Of a stretch of 64,000 nt of DNA, positions 50,106 through 62,500 are shown piece after piece (position 1 is the first letter of the stretch; each line of letters begins with the position of its first letter). Below the pieces are notes generated by a model. It made no database searches. It saw only the letters and a program-made list of their open reading frames with translations, and was not told the origin of the DNA. Source of the stretch: Augochlora pura (taxonomy: Eukaryota; Arthropoda; Insecta; Hymenoptera; Halictidae); assembly GCF_028453695.1 (NCBI RefSeq), contig NC_135782.1:8618001-8682000 (forward strand). The letters are read 5' to 3'. A program made the translations under genes and the position numbers.

Positions 50106-51355
50106 AAGCAAACAATTTTGTATTAAAATCCGCAGTCCAATAATTCCTAAACAACGGATGATTATACAAAATAAAAATCGCCTGCATCAACTGACATAGC
50201 AAGCAAACGCAAGCTTCTTCTTCCTTGAACAATCTTAATTAATCCAAATTAATACATCAACGTTCATAATTTCTTTTAATCTTGTTACTGTTTTAAATTA
50301 CATCTACATCATTTCTACAGTAAATCCATAAAATCTGCAGCATGTTTTCATTCTCCCTGTACTCGTTTCGATTTCACAATTTACGTAAGGATCACAGAGG
50401 TCGCGGCACGTTCTCGAACACGTTAATAAGCAGTTTTAGAAAAATCGATTTTTGTGCCGCAGCTTCCAGCGATACTTCATAGACGTCTAACGTTTACGAT
50501 CTAACTAAATCATAATCGAGAATGGCAGCGTGTCAAGCTGTCGAAACAGCTCTTAGAAAAGTCACGCTTAAGCTAGATGAAACAAGACGATTAACTGGAG
50601 GAACGAGTTCTCGGTAGGGGAATCTCAACAGGCCGATCGATCTGGATCTTTGAATCTGCGTACAGGCTTATTAATGTCACGCACACGTGGTGTTGGTTAT
50701 CAGGTGCATCATCGTCAAGAATGCGTGTTGCATTCCCCCGCGACAACTATCAGTTAACCAATTGACATGCGCGCGCCGGCCCGGTTAAAAATAGTCGCGA
50801 CGCTCCAGTTGCTCGCATATTATTCGTGAATCGCGCCGGTTCGGCGGGCTTGCGGTGTCATTTTTTTTTTTTTTTATTTCAATGAGACGAATTTTCTTAA
50901 CGATTTTTTTTATTTTGTTCATTGTGGAATACGTCGAGCGAAAGAGCTTCCTTGGTTGCGATTCTGCTCTCGGCACGGGCGCGAGAGTAAATGAAAGTAC
51001 TTTCTCGTTCCGTGCAAGTGATTAGTATACTTCTAGACTTTTCCCTCGTACGCAGAACATTTATCTACTTCGTTAACAGCTGGCTACTTCGCGATTACGC
51101 TGTAACGCGTACACGCGTGCGTAGAGTTAAATCAAATGTATTTATTGGACGCGTGAATGCGTGTGTAACATTGCCATTAAGAGGTGCAACGCTGATTAAG
51201 CAATTCTATTGATTTACATGTTTTATGATGCGCAATGAGGTCGATAATTTCAATATATTTTCATTATTTATTATCGAGCACAATGATCGCTGCATTATTC
51301 TTGCGTTTGAGAAACATTTTCTGTAAATTTCGATCTAATACACATTATCAAACAG
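50106..51355. other. Noncoding stretch
   Basis: It begins with TTAAAATCCGCAGTCCAATAATT and AAAATAAAAATCGCCTGCATC (50124-50185), remnants of the ACTGCGG-ended repeat. The remainder is balanced to AT-rich with no recognisable gene. Confidence 0.4.
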
Positions 51356-51612
51356 TTTATTAGGAATTAGAAATGTTGCGTAAAAATTGCAATTTATTGC
51401 AATTATGTGTAAATTAATTTATTAATCATTATTAATAATTATTAATAATTTATTAATCATTATTAATCACTATTAAGGTAGTTTAGTTTATTCGATACTT
51501 TATTAGGAGTTAGAAATGTTACGTATAAATTGCAACTTACAGTAATCATTGTTAGGTAATTTATTTGATATTTTATTAGGAATTAGGAACATTTTGTATA
51601 AATCGCAGTTTA
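51356..51612. repeat. Tandem copies of TTTATTAGGAATTAGAAATG motif
   Basis: Three copies start at about 51356, 51499 and 51572. Each continues with TTGCGTAAAAATTGCAATTTA-like sequence, and they are separated by TTATTAATCATTATTAA runs. Spacing is uneven (143 and 73 bp), so this is a decayed array. Confidence 0.65.
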
Positions 51613-52159
51613 TTAATCACTATTAATTTTAAATTCTAATTGATTGATCATTACTGGAATCGAACAATGATTAAGGTTGATTTAATTCCTAAACCCGAGA
51701 TCTAGGATGACACAGATATCGTGACAGCGAAGCTATTCTTTATATTACCGTGGACTCTCACGTGTTTCATGTTCCATTGCTGGAACTATGACTTGTAGAA
51801 CTTTCCGCGAACTCCACTTTCACGATAAATCGGTAAATTCCATATAGGATGAGCTGTGCTCGATCTCCCTGTAATTATCGAATATTGACGACATTAAGAA
51901 GACCAGACTTGATAAGTCGCTCCCAGTAACGCAAATTGCACATTGCAGATATCTTCCCATTAAGTTTATCGCCCCTCGCGGTACAGGCTCGTTGTACTCT
52001 ACCAAGATCAACCGAAACTATTTCAGCGTAGATCATTCATTCCCCCCACCCTGTTTAGGTGTTCTACTATTTTCCTATGCCCTCGACCCTCGTCTACTTC
52101 TTTATCTAAATTGTAAATGATTACAGAATATCTGATTTTAATTTTCAAGCAGTTGTTAA

Positions 52160-52430
52160 CACACATTCGTCTGTCTAACGAAAATTCGTCATTTCGCAAA
52201 CAATCACCAATAGCCAAATGACGAAAATTCGTAATAATAAATATATATTCTTAATATACATAATTTATAATATAATACAATGTATGTAATATAATATATT
52301 GATTCTTGCTCTTCTAATTCTAAATAAATGAAATTCTAATTCTGACCAACTAGAGATAATTTTAACCAAAGATGGCATAATTATAACCATCGCTGAAAAA
52401 TATATGATTTTTAACAAGTTACGAGTTAAT
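52160..52430. mobile_element. TTAA-MITE family B fragment
   Basis: TTAA 52156-52159 precedes CACACATTCGTCTGTCTAACG and CATTTCGCAAACAATCACCAATAG, which match the right end of 15766-16043 in inverted orientation. The alignment continues to ATATATGATTTTTAACAAGTTACG. The far terminus is lost, so the end is approximate. Confidence 0.7.
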
Positions 52431-52439
52431 AAATAATTC

Positions 52440-55246
52440 TTTACAGAGTAGAAACTTTAACATTAATATCCAATCGTCACGAAATTGTTTAACAATAATT
52501 AAACGCAATATTTTCGACAGGCTCCACTGTAAAAAATTCAACATTCCGACAATAATGCCGCATAACATTTCATAAATGTACCTCTTTGTAGGAATTTTAA
52601 AAAATTGATTGAAACGTAAAAAAAAGTTAACGAAGCAGTGATTTTGTTCGATGATACGACGCGATAAGACGCTGGTGTATCCTGAAGTGATTGATCAACT
52701 TTCCGATCAGATTTGAAATTCGGCGTGCCAAGATCTGCGGATGTCATTAAAACGAACGGTACGACCGCCACAATTTTGTTAAAATATTTCACGTTCAACA
52801 TAAATTTTCAAAATTCCAAAATTATTTCCACATTTTCTCTATTATATTCCCTTGTTCTACAGCATTTCATCGCCAAAGTGAGAAACGTCGTTTTCATCTC
52901 GTTACTATCAACTGCTCTACGATTTTGACGGCACATCGTCACTTTGTCTCGTTGCGCGCCGTCGCGTTCGCGTCGGGCGAACGTGCTCTCTGGTGAACTC
53001 CGTTCCACCACTGATTCAATTCCGACGAGTTCACGTCGACAGATCGTCGAGGGGGCGACAATAGAAGGAGGACAGTATCGGAGCGGGAAAGTTAAAGGAC
53101 AGTTTGACGGGGCGCGGCCGAGAATCGTCATCAATTTCGTAATCGACAGCGCGTCACGTTAAATGGATCTTCATTAATGACATAACGCAGGCGGGCCCCG
53201 GCGTCTCTCTTTCTCCATGGATGCGTCGGTCAACGACGCATAGGTATCGCGTTACATTGCCTCGTATCGGTATTATAATGCCCGGCCAGGCCCGACACGG
53301 CCCGCTCCAGCCCGGGGACCCCTTAATGGACTTGATTGATTTTCGTCGTGTGCCTGAATCGCTGGACAGACGCATTAAATTTCGAACGGGTCAGCCACGG
53401 CTCGTCATGCTCCTCATCTTCTTCTTCTTCTTCTTCTTCTTTCCTTCTTTTCCTTCTTCTTCTGCTCCGTCTTGCCTCGGTGGCTTCGCGTTGTCTCGTC
53501 CCCGCAACTCGGTGGCAAGTTGACGTGGCTTATCCGTGTCGCGGACACATGGGATTCGGTCTTATATTCGGCTCCCTTGTCGATGCTTGCCATCGGAACC
53601 CGACGCGGGGCTTCGAATGACGCGTTAACCGGTTAAGCCACAGATATTTTCATTCTATTTGGGTGTCCCATAAGTCTCTCCCTTCTTTTTCACGCGAAAT
53701 CAACAGACGATATTTGTTGTTTAAGGTCGACTTATTTTCTGTTATATGTGAACCGTTCTGCTCTATTGCCTTCTTTCATCTCTCAGGGGGGCTTCATTAT
53801 GCCCCTCTTTTCAAAAGAGTTGATACGTGAAAAATGTTCACCGAGCTGCGTTTTCATTTCGCTTTCGGATTTTGCTGACATTTATTACGAAGAGAATCTT
53901 TTAACGAGAGAAACAAGTAATGATGGGTCAAGGTCTGGGGAGTTTGGAGGATCAGGTAGAATGTCCCAATCTGTAAGAGTTTCTGTCTTACAAGACCGCG
54001 TATTATTTTAATATTTACATTGCTACGTCATATATTTTATTATATCTCAGCAACGCCTCGAAAACGCAACAACCCATGGAAAACCCGAAAACATTACGTT
54101 ATCGCGTTACCAGTTTATTAAAACCCGTAATCCTTAAACGTTCGAGTTCAAAAATAAATGGATTTAAGTGACTTGCGAAATAAACGGCTCACGCAATCAT
54201 TGCGTGAACGTGCGACTCGTTACAGGACAGATTCTCGTTCAACAACCCTAAGGAGGCCCTTCCCCCCCGGTTGGCACCGTTGTCTCGCCTAATCGCGAGC
54301 ATTTACGCGTAACCCCGTAATCGAAGATTACAATAATGAGATTCAGCGACTCGACACCGGTATCATTTACAAATGAGTTTCGAACGAGTGAGACGACGCG
54401 CGGCGGTCGATTAGCATAAACGACCGTCATTACGGTCGGTGCCCGGCGAAACTCCTCGATTACGCTCGGGTTTCGCGGTTTTCCGCTGAATCCGGCGTAC
54501 GATTTCATAACGATCGCGCGGCCGGGGCGGCTCGACGACGTGTCGCGTAACATATCCGGAGGAGGGAAAAGACGCGCGCGCGATAACCTGGCGTCTTTGT
54601 TCGCGCGCGAACGGCTCCGATCCAGTCGATTTGTCTTGCGATCGTGACAGGGACGGGAATTCAAATCCGCGGCGCACGGAAATGCCGGCATAGTTGAAAA
54701 CGAGCGCGCGGCAGGTGCAGCACACCGCGCCGCCGTGGTTGTAAACTAGTCGTGGCAAAAGACACTTTGCTACGGCCGGAGCAAACTGCCGCTCGGTATT
54801 ACGGACCGGTTGTTACGCCCGTAGTATTCGACTAATGAAAGGGGATTAGTGATCTACTTTACCTTCTAGCCGCGCGCGAGCATGCCGCGCGACCCCCGCC
54901 CGCTCTTTCTTGCCGATACTCTAACGTTTTATTGGCACTTCTCTGACCGTCAATTATCGGGTTGATGGGAACGTAACGTCCGCGGCAGTTCTTTAACTCG
55001 CTTAATTACGCGGCCGTGCACCCGAAGTGTAGCATTGTGGACTGCCGCGTAACAACCGGGAGAACGCCGTTTCGTCGTCCGGCCAGTTTGCCGTGCAGTG
55101 ACGCGAACGAGCGATACGTCTCCATGGAATTGATCAAGTTTACGCGAAAAGCGTAATCGACGGACACGATGACAGATAACGATATGTTCCGCATCGAATG
55201 CAAGATATCGAGACTAAGCACCAGGTGAATTCTTTCTTTAAACATT
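52440..55246. other. Noncoding stretch with CpG-rich blocks
   Basis: GC-rich at 52920-53640 and 54240-54930, with a (TTC)n-rich tract at 53419-53462. The overlapping ORFs are basic or Ser-rich and unrecognisable. AT-rich elsewhere. Confidence 0.4.
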
Positions 55247-55250
55247 TTAA

Positions 55251-55290
55251 CCCTTTGCGGTCGGTGTCCCCGTGGCAGGGACATTTTTAA
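55251..55290. mobile_element. Lone TTAA-MITE end
   Basis: TTAA (55247-55250) followed by CCCTTTGCGGTCGGTG resembles family A ends. No matching AAAGGGTTAA was found downstream, so only one end is supported. Confidence 0.4.
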
Positions 55291-57577
55291 GTCCTCGTAA
55301 AGATGGAAAACCTTCGAAAATTGCAACAATGGCGAAACATTATGGTCCCCGATGCCTAGCGTTGAATTTCAACAAATTTTGTTCGTTTAGATATTTACAT
55401 GTTAACATTAAATTTCTTATGGAAAAAGTAACTGCGGAACGCTAGATTTGATCCGATTGTTAATAGATTAAAGGTCATAGATTGACATTGGAGAATTCCT
55501 TTAATCGTTTTAATATGTTAAAGTTTAACTGCACGGTTTTGATACAAATGCGTCAAATATACAGTCTAGTAATCAGTAGACCCCAAAATAAAAATTTCCG
55601 TCAACTGCAAAAAATAGAGATTAAATAGCAAGTGCCTTCTTTCTTTAATCATTTTAGTATATTAAATATCATAAATTGATGTTCTAGAATTCCTTTAATC
55701 TTTTTGCTATATTAAAGTATAACTACCCAATTTTGCCATAAATACATAAAATCTTAATTTTATGCAATTGTGATACAAGTGACTAGATAAAATAACAAAC
55801 TATGTAGAAAAAATTACGAATATTTTTACATTCCTCTCAATATCACTATGGATACTCCACTCCAAAAGTATTCGAACATTCACAAATTATTAAACAAACT
55901 TCAAAAGCTGATAGGAAATCGTTGTAAAGTCATCAATTTAAATCAAACTTAATTGTACGAAACCATAACAGGTACGTATATAATTATATCTTCTTTACGT
56001 TATAATATAAATAATGTTAGTCTTATGAATGAAACTTAAATTTTCTTTTTAATGATACCACCCCATACTGTAATATTTCGAAATCATAATGAACTCAGCA
56101 TATACGTTTTCAACGAACCAAATACGATAAATGAATAACCTAATTGCATAACTAACAAACACTTCTAACATAACACGTATTTTCAATCGAATTAAACAAT
56201 TACAAATTAACTGAATTGAACGAGAAATTACTTGAATTATAAAATTGTCCTAATACCCTTGAACGGGGGTGCACAAGATGTATGCCGCGATTCGACCACC
56301 ATATTGTGCGACCTCGCGCCACGATATAGAACAGTTCCCATGGTACACAACTATGAGGATCCCGATGTTGCTCCTTTCGTGGGTTCTCGTTATCGTCGCA
56401 TCGAAGATACCGTCTGTATTAATAATTAGCATTAATTCGAGGAAACATTGTGGAATTCATATACATAAATAGAGCACGCGAATACCGAATAAGCTTGAAA
56501 ATTAGCGTTAATTAGGTCGGTTGCATGCCCGACACCCGTGCTATTTCTTTAATTGAATTCAATATACCAAACGAGAGGGCCGCCTACACGAACGCGATCC
56601 AGGAAGCCGTGCAGCAAACGCGTAACACGTGTTAACATAAAAAATTTCATTCCGCGAACGACGAGGTCCCGGGTTCCGAACATTTCTCCGCGCAGACGTT
56701 ACGGTTTTTAATATTGCCGTGGAACACGGACGCAGCGTGGTATCAGATAGTAGGATAACGAAGTTTGCGAAACCGGCAATTAAACCGCGAAAGACTAATT
56801 AAGCAATTCGGATTCGGCTTCGTTATACATTTTACGAATCCCCTGTGTCCCGAACGAATTGAACATTTTGCTACAGATGGCCACGATCGTTATAATAAAG
56901 AAAATAATTACGAAAACGAAGGGGGCCGCGTGGCAGGGAGGGAGATAGGACGCGAGCAAGAAGAATAAAGAATACGAACGTTCGTGACCGAACCACATGC
57001 GGCGCCCTGTGATTTATTTCGCAGATGATGGATACACTCGATAGCACACGCGTTTCTTCCAATGTTCAGATCTTCGCTCAACTTTTTAGCTGCGGATTTC
57101 CACGCGCAAAGCTAATTACGCCCCGGCCGATTTTAATACGTATGGCTTATTATTAAATGTGCTCGGCTTTGAAGTACGTTTATTTCACATAATTTTACAT
57201 TTACAAGATAGCGGTAAAATGTAATTATCGAAATTGTTTAATGTTACGAGAAGAAACAATCGGTTAGAGAATTGTTATTAGTTCTATAGGTTTAAATTAT
57301 TGTTGTTTTTAATTCAGTTTGTTCGTTAGATTACGTATATATTATTAGCCTCAATAATTGGTATAAATATCTCTAAAGTAGTTGATTTAAAAATTATGAA
57401 AAGTTGAAGCAAGGCTGGTAAAATATATTGTTTTTTGTTGATGTAACTCACCAACATTATAGTAAATAGATTGTTAAAAGAATATACTTTTTGTTCTGTT
57501 TAACGTCACCGTTCTCAGTAACTAATATCCAATGAGGGGTATTTATATATTTAATCTTCTATTTTATATTTTATTTA
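55291..57577. other. Noncoding stretch
   Basis: AT-rich. The segment at 55560-55610 (CAGTCTAGTAATCAGTAGACC, CCCAAAATAAAAATTTCCGTC) is a decayed ACTGCGG-ended repeat. A GC-richer part at 56500-57130 has no recognisable gene. Confidence 0.4.
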
Positions 57578-57946
57578 GAAATTAAAATAACTCGGAAGAG
57601 AACGAAACTTACACCTGACTTTTCTGTCTTTAAATTAAAATAATTAATAAAACAGCAGAATGTACAACCATCTTTTCCGTCTTGAAATTGAAATAAACAA
57701 AATAAATATAAAATGCACATCAATTTTTTCCCTCTTGGAATTAAAATAATTAAAGGAAGAAACTAAACTTTACATCTAATATTTCTGTTTTTATATTAAA
57801 ACAGCCAATGGAAAAACACGAGATATATTTACCTCTTCTCAAATTAAGATATTTAAATGATGTACAAAATGTACAACTATATTCTCTGTCCAGAACTTAA
57901 AATGGTTAAACCGAGAACAAAATGTACAATTAATCGTTTATTTCGA
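57578..57946. repeat. 53-bp tandem repeat, about seven copies
   Basis: Copies begin at GAAATTAAAATAA-type motifs near 57578, 57631, 57684, 57737, 57793, 57840 and 57893, with spacings of 53, 53, 53, 56, 47 and 53. Each unit carries a GAAACAAAATGTACAAC-like block and a TTTTCTGTCTT-like block. Copies are diverged but the period is well kept. Confidence 0.82.
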
Positions 57947-58685
57947 TATTAAACCTATTATTAACCTATATACCTACTTATAATTATATTAACCTATTTA
58001 TTTCGATATTAATCCTATCTCTCTCTCTGCTTCGAAGCGAGCGCGGACAATGTTTGTATCGCATGAAAATCCACGGTCCAGTAAGAAGAGGTCTCGGACA
58101 AGGTATTCCACGAAATAGAGGAGACAGAATAGAAGCGTGCAAAATTAAGGAGAACGATGGAAATAGTTCTCTGCGCGCAGCTTCATCTCCCTTGGAATGG
58201 CTGTTTTTGTATCCGGTTTTATGAAAGATAAAGCGCGCGCAGGGTTGTTGCGTTCCGTGTATTGCTTAATGGAAAAATTTTATTTGTCCTGCATGGGGCG
58301 ATGATTGTCCGGAAAGGGGCGGGGGACTACCATAATTAGGGTTCGTACGATTAAGAATAATGCCGATCTGCGTATCTAATGCCCGTTCGTAATTAGTATG
58401 CCACTAATAAAAGAGGATTCTTCATTTCTTTCGCAACGGGCCGCGCCAGCATTCAGAGCCCCGCTCTTCTCCGGCCCGCCTCTGAGAGGGAGAACTTCTC
58501 CGATGGGAATTGCTACTTCATCATTTTGAAACCCCGCGATCGTTGATTACTACTATCGAAAATTCTTAGTCACGCAACGATTTTGTTGGCGCTGACAGGG
58601 ACGGCGACCGCCGTTTCCTTATTCCGCGATGCAGAATTGAAATTCTGTTCTGCCGGTCTACGATTATGTTATTTCAAACCTCTCG
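57947..58685. other. Noncoding stretch
   Basis: Balanced composition, no recognisable gene. ATGAAAATCCACGGTCCAGTAA at 58062 is a decayed ACTGCGG-type repeat end. Confidence 0.4.
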
Positions 58686-58689
58686 TTAA

Positions 58690-59550
58690 CACGTATCCGA
58701 GCCCGAGCGACGCAAAATTGTCGTCTCGCGAACGATCACCGGTAGCCGAATAAACGAACATTCGTCGTTTCTATATTACTGAAAATAATTGACTCTTCTT
58801 CTCTTGATTCTAAATAAATTCTGATTTTTACCAAACAGAGATCATCCCAATGAAGATCTTATCTCAGCTTCAGTTGCGTCGCCTAAGAACGTGAACGTAA
58901 ACAAAAATAAAGTGAAAACGTGGTTTTCGATATTGCATATAGCCTATCGTATTCCTATCGTATAGCCTATCGTATCGGTATTATAGCATAATAACCCACC
59001 AGTGGTTGATGCGACAATAAATAACTAATAAAAAAAAAAAAAAAAAAAACATTTATTTCTCAATTTATTGCTTTCCATCGCGTTGTAATAGATTACATTG
59101 TAATAGATCGCGTTTCATTTTCATACGATAGAATTGCATCAAACGTGTATCGTAATTATTATATAACAAGTTCGCAAATACTAGTAACAAACAATGTTTG
59201 TAGTTAATTGTATAAATGTGACTCAGCAAATGTAAATTAGTATATGATAAATTACATTTGATGTATTACATTTATGAGGCTTGTAACATTAACATAACCT
59301 TGTGTTTCCAGAAATTCATTTCAACTTATTTGTGAATTTAATTATTTTTTAAGTTCAGTAAGCAAGAGAAGAAAAATTGATATATAAAGACCACTTTGTT
59401 TTATATCATTTACTAAAATTTCATTGATTGATATATGATTATTAACAAGTTACGTTGTTTTTATATAGACCATATCATCTATACAGATAGTGTCGAAAAA
59501 TGTCAGCATTTTGTAAATGGCAGTGCAACTAATTACCGGACGAATACGTG
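58690..59550. mobile_element. TTAA-MITE family B copy split by an insertion
   Basis: TTAA 58686-58689 precedes CACGTATCCGAGCC and the CGAACGATCACCGGTAGCCG block. The far end reads GGACGAATACGTG (to 59550) with flank TCTAA. The two halves match family B, but about 570 bp (roughly 58870-59430) between them has no counterpart in the 278-bp reference copy. That insert contains a run of 20 A at 59030-59049. Confidence 0.65.
59030..59049 (+). repeat. A20 tract
   Basis: Twenty A residues preceded by AATAAATAACTAAT, within the segment inserted into the family B element. It could be the tail of a retroposed sequence, but no body with known features is seen. Confidence 0.8.
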
Positions 59551-62500
59551 TCTAATTTCTTACCCTCGATCTGCAGAATCTGCAACAGGAAACGATGGAA
59601 TTCCTCGACGATTTATATTATTGTAAATTATAATTGTAACAGTAATCTTAATGCATCAATCGTGGGCAACTTTTATTTTGCCCAAAAACTCGCAGTCTAG
59701 TAATACAATATCTACATACAATATACATATATAATACAATATATGTAGTATACACAGTGTAGTAAACACACTGCCGCAGTTTGCTACAGTGTGTTCGCTG
59801 CATCCGTGATTCTCCCTATTAAGTTCCTCGTTTAATTCCATTCTTACCCCGTTCTCCACGTCCATCCTCCGTTGACCTTCTGCTCCGGCAACCTTTGGTC
59901 CTCTTTTTCCGCGCTCCTCCCGGCGCGCCGCGCGGACGGTGCTCGCAGGCTCGTCGAAATTTATGATTAACATATCGCATTGTTGGTGACTCCCTCTATT
60001 CTTTCGATCTACAAAGGAGTAGCAAATTTACGAGCCACGTTCCTCCCGTTACCCCTTTATTTTCGCCGGGATCTCCGTCCACCGACGATCTCGGTCGGAT
60101 TCGTTTCTTTGGCTGCTCCTTCGTTCTTTCGCGAGGATTTCTGTAGGCGCCCATACGAAAATAGCGGTGCCGGAACTTAGGCTTGTCCTTGGATACCGTT
60201 TCACGCGTCCCCGTGCAGTTAGAACGCTGTTGGACCCAGAGCTCGGACCGTCAACGAAACCGTACCTGACAGCTGTCACGCCGCAATGCCGTGATTTCGA
60301 ATACGATTTAGTACCTGAAACTGTCTCAATGTGTAGCAGTCGAGTACCATAATCATGACTACCTAGAGAGATCGAGATCAAACAAGTTTGCGATCGCCTA
60401 ACAAGCAGCTGTCATCGAATCGTTTGAAGGTCCGTCTTCATGGTCGTAATGTTTTATTGAATGCGACGCGATGTCTTCGTTAAATCTGAGGAGATTCGAC
60501 GAGAGACGTTGCTTTGATGAAAATTAACCTTCGGAGTTAAAATATAATTGACCCTATTGTAATTAGAAGAAATCAGTTGCGAAAGAATGTTAAAGACGAG
60601 AGTGACTTAACTGTGATTAGAATCAAATTAAGATAAGCTCAATCGAAATCGGAATTATAATGAAATTGTTCAAGGGATTGTAATTACGAAGGAAAAGAAA
60701 AATTTTAATTCATACTTCACGTCTCCGTTCAATCAAATTACTATACAATACGTAATTGCAATTAGTGTACGAGTACAAAATACGAAGTAATTAAATTACA
60801 TTGGTTACAAATTACGATGCGATTAAATTATGTATACTTATATAATAATATGGTATTATATTAAACAAGATAGATTATTGTATAAACAAATCGTACTATA
60901 CCGATTAAGAATTCGACATACTGAAATAGCCCATCGATACATACCCTCTAAAGCGGATGAACGTATTAATTGTAACATTGACCTCACAGTTAAAGCCACC
61001 TTAACAAACTATCCATTGTATAATAATATCAGGAAAAAAGTAAAAATGTATTAAAAAATGTTTGGACAATTATAAACGAACAGCGTTAAACAAACGTTAT
61101 GCGACATTTAGAAGAAACCAAAGTGATTGACAAAATTATATAATAACTTAAACAATCTAGATGAAGAAAATAATGCAATAATTCCAGCAAAAACTATTGT
61201 GTATATCTTATCTATGTGTAACCCTAAGTATAATTCTCCAAGAGGTCGTGAATTATTATTAAGCATATGTGATCTTAAATAAACAAATCAAAAGAAAGAT
61301 TGCCAAAATTCGCGTTGAAAGACGCAAAGTTCGAAGTTACGGTATTATTTACCATTTTCCTAATATTTATCGCTAACGCCTTCCTGATCGGCTCCTTCGG
61401 CGTATAATTCAGGGTGAACATCGTTCGTTCTGGGTTTCTAGTGTTCCTGTGTTAATTGCTGGGCTCCGCGAGGCGGTTATTTTATTAGCTCGTAAACCCA
61501 GTTCTTATGCTTTCTTTTTTCACAATGCCAAGGAAATAAATATACAACATTTTTTCATCGGACGCTACAGTTGCAACTGCTTTCAGATGCCCGTTCCCAC
61601 TAAAAGATAAAAGGTCTAAAGAAAATCGACGTTAATTGTACGTAACATTATCTCGGGGTCGTTGACGTAAAAATCTAGTTTACAACCTGACGTAAGTGTA
61701 ATTTTTTTGTCGAAATCTTGAGTTTCGAGGCAGCAGACTACGGAATTATCAATCATTTTTACTTGCACCTGTTGCGCTGGTGTAAAACGGATCATTGTAT
61801 GATTATATATAAAGTTTTTACACAAATTTTATTTTCTATAAATGTAGACAATCTAATATCAATAAAATTCTGTATTAATTATATAATTATAAGATTCTAA
61901 AGAATTTTTGTTACTTGGAACACGCCCAAAATATGGTACAGTGCCGTAAATACTAATTATAACTTTAAATATATAATTTTATTTACGATATAGATTTAAT
62001 TATAATACAATTTTAATCGTGACAACCATACGTATTCATAAATGAATATTACGCGCGTTCGCTTTTAATTCTTCGTGTACAATGTTTAAATATATGTAAT
62101 TTTAGACATAGCATGTTTAAATTGAACGTCTTTTGAGAAATATGCAACGCGTTCCAAATCCGAATCATTCGCATGACTTTCAGTTTGCTCTTTAAATTAA
62201 GTTGCAGCCCGGTATAAAAACATTTACATCTTAAATTTCGGAAGGGGGATGACGTGGATTATGTACGACAAACGAATGCAGGCTCGTTCTGAACGATAAT
62301 AGAATTTCCATTGTATGCGAGCCTCGAAGCAGGAATTATTCATAAAATTTCGTGTTACTTCTAACCGCATATATTAACGTTTACGTGTAAAAACACGTGT
62401 ACATATTCCCATAAATAAATAAATAAATGCAGCAGCTCGGGATTATTCAAATCATTCGGCATTCGTTCTACAACCTTCGAAATAGAAGGGAATAATTTTG

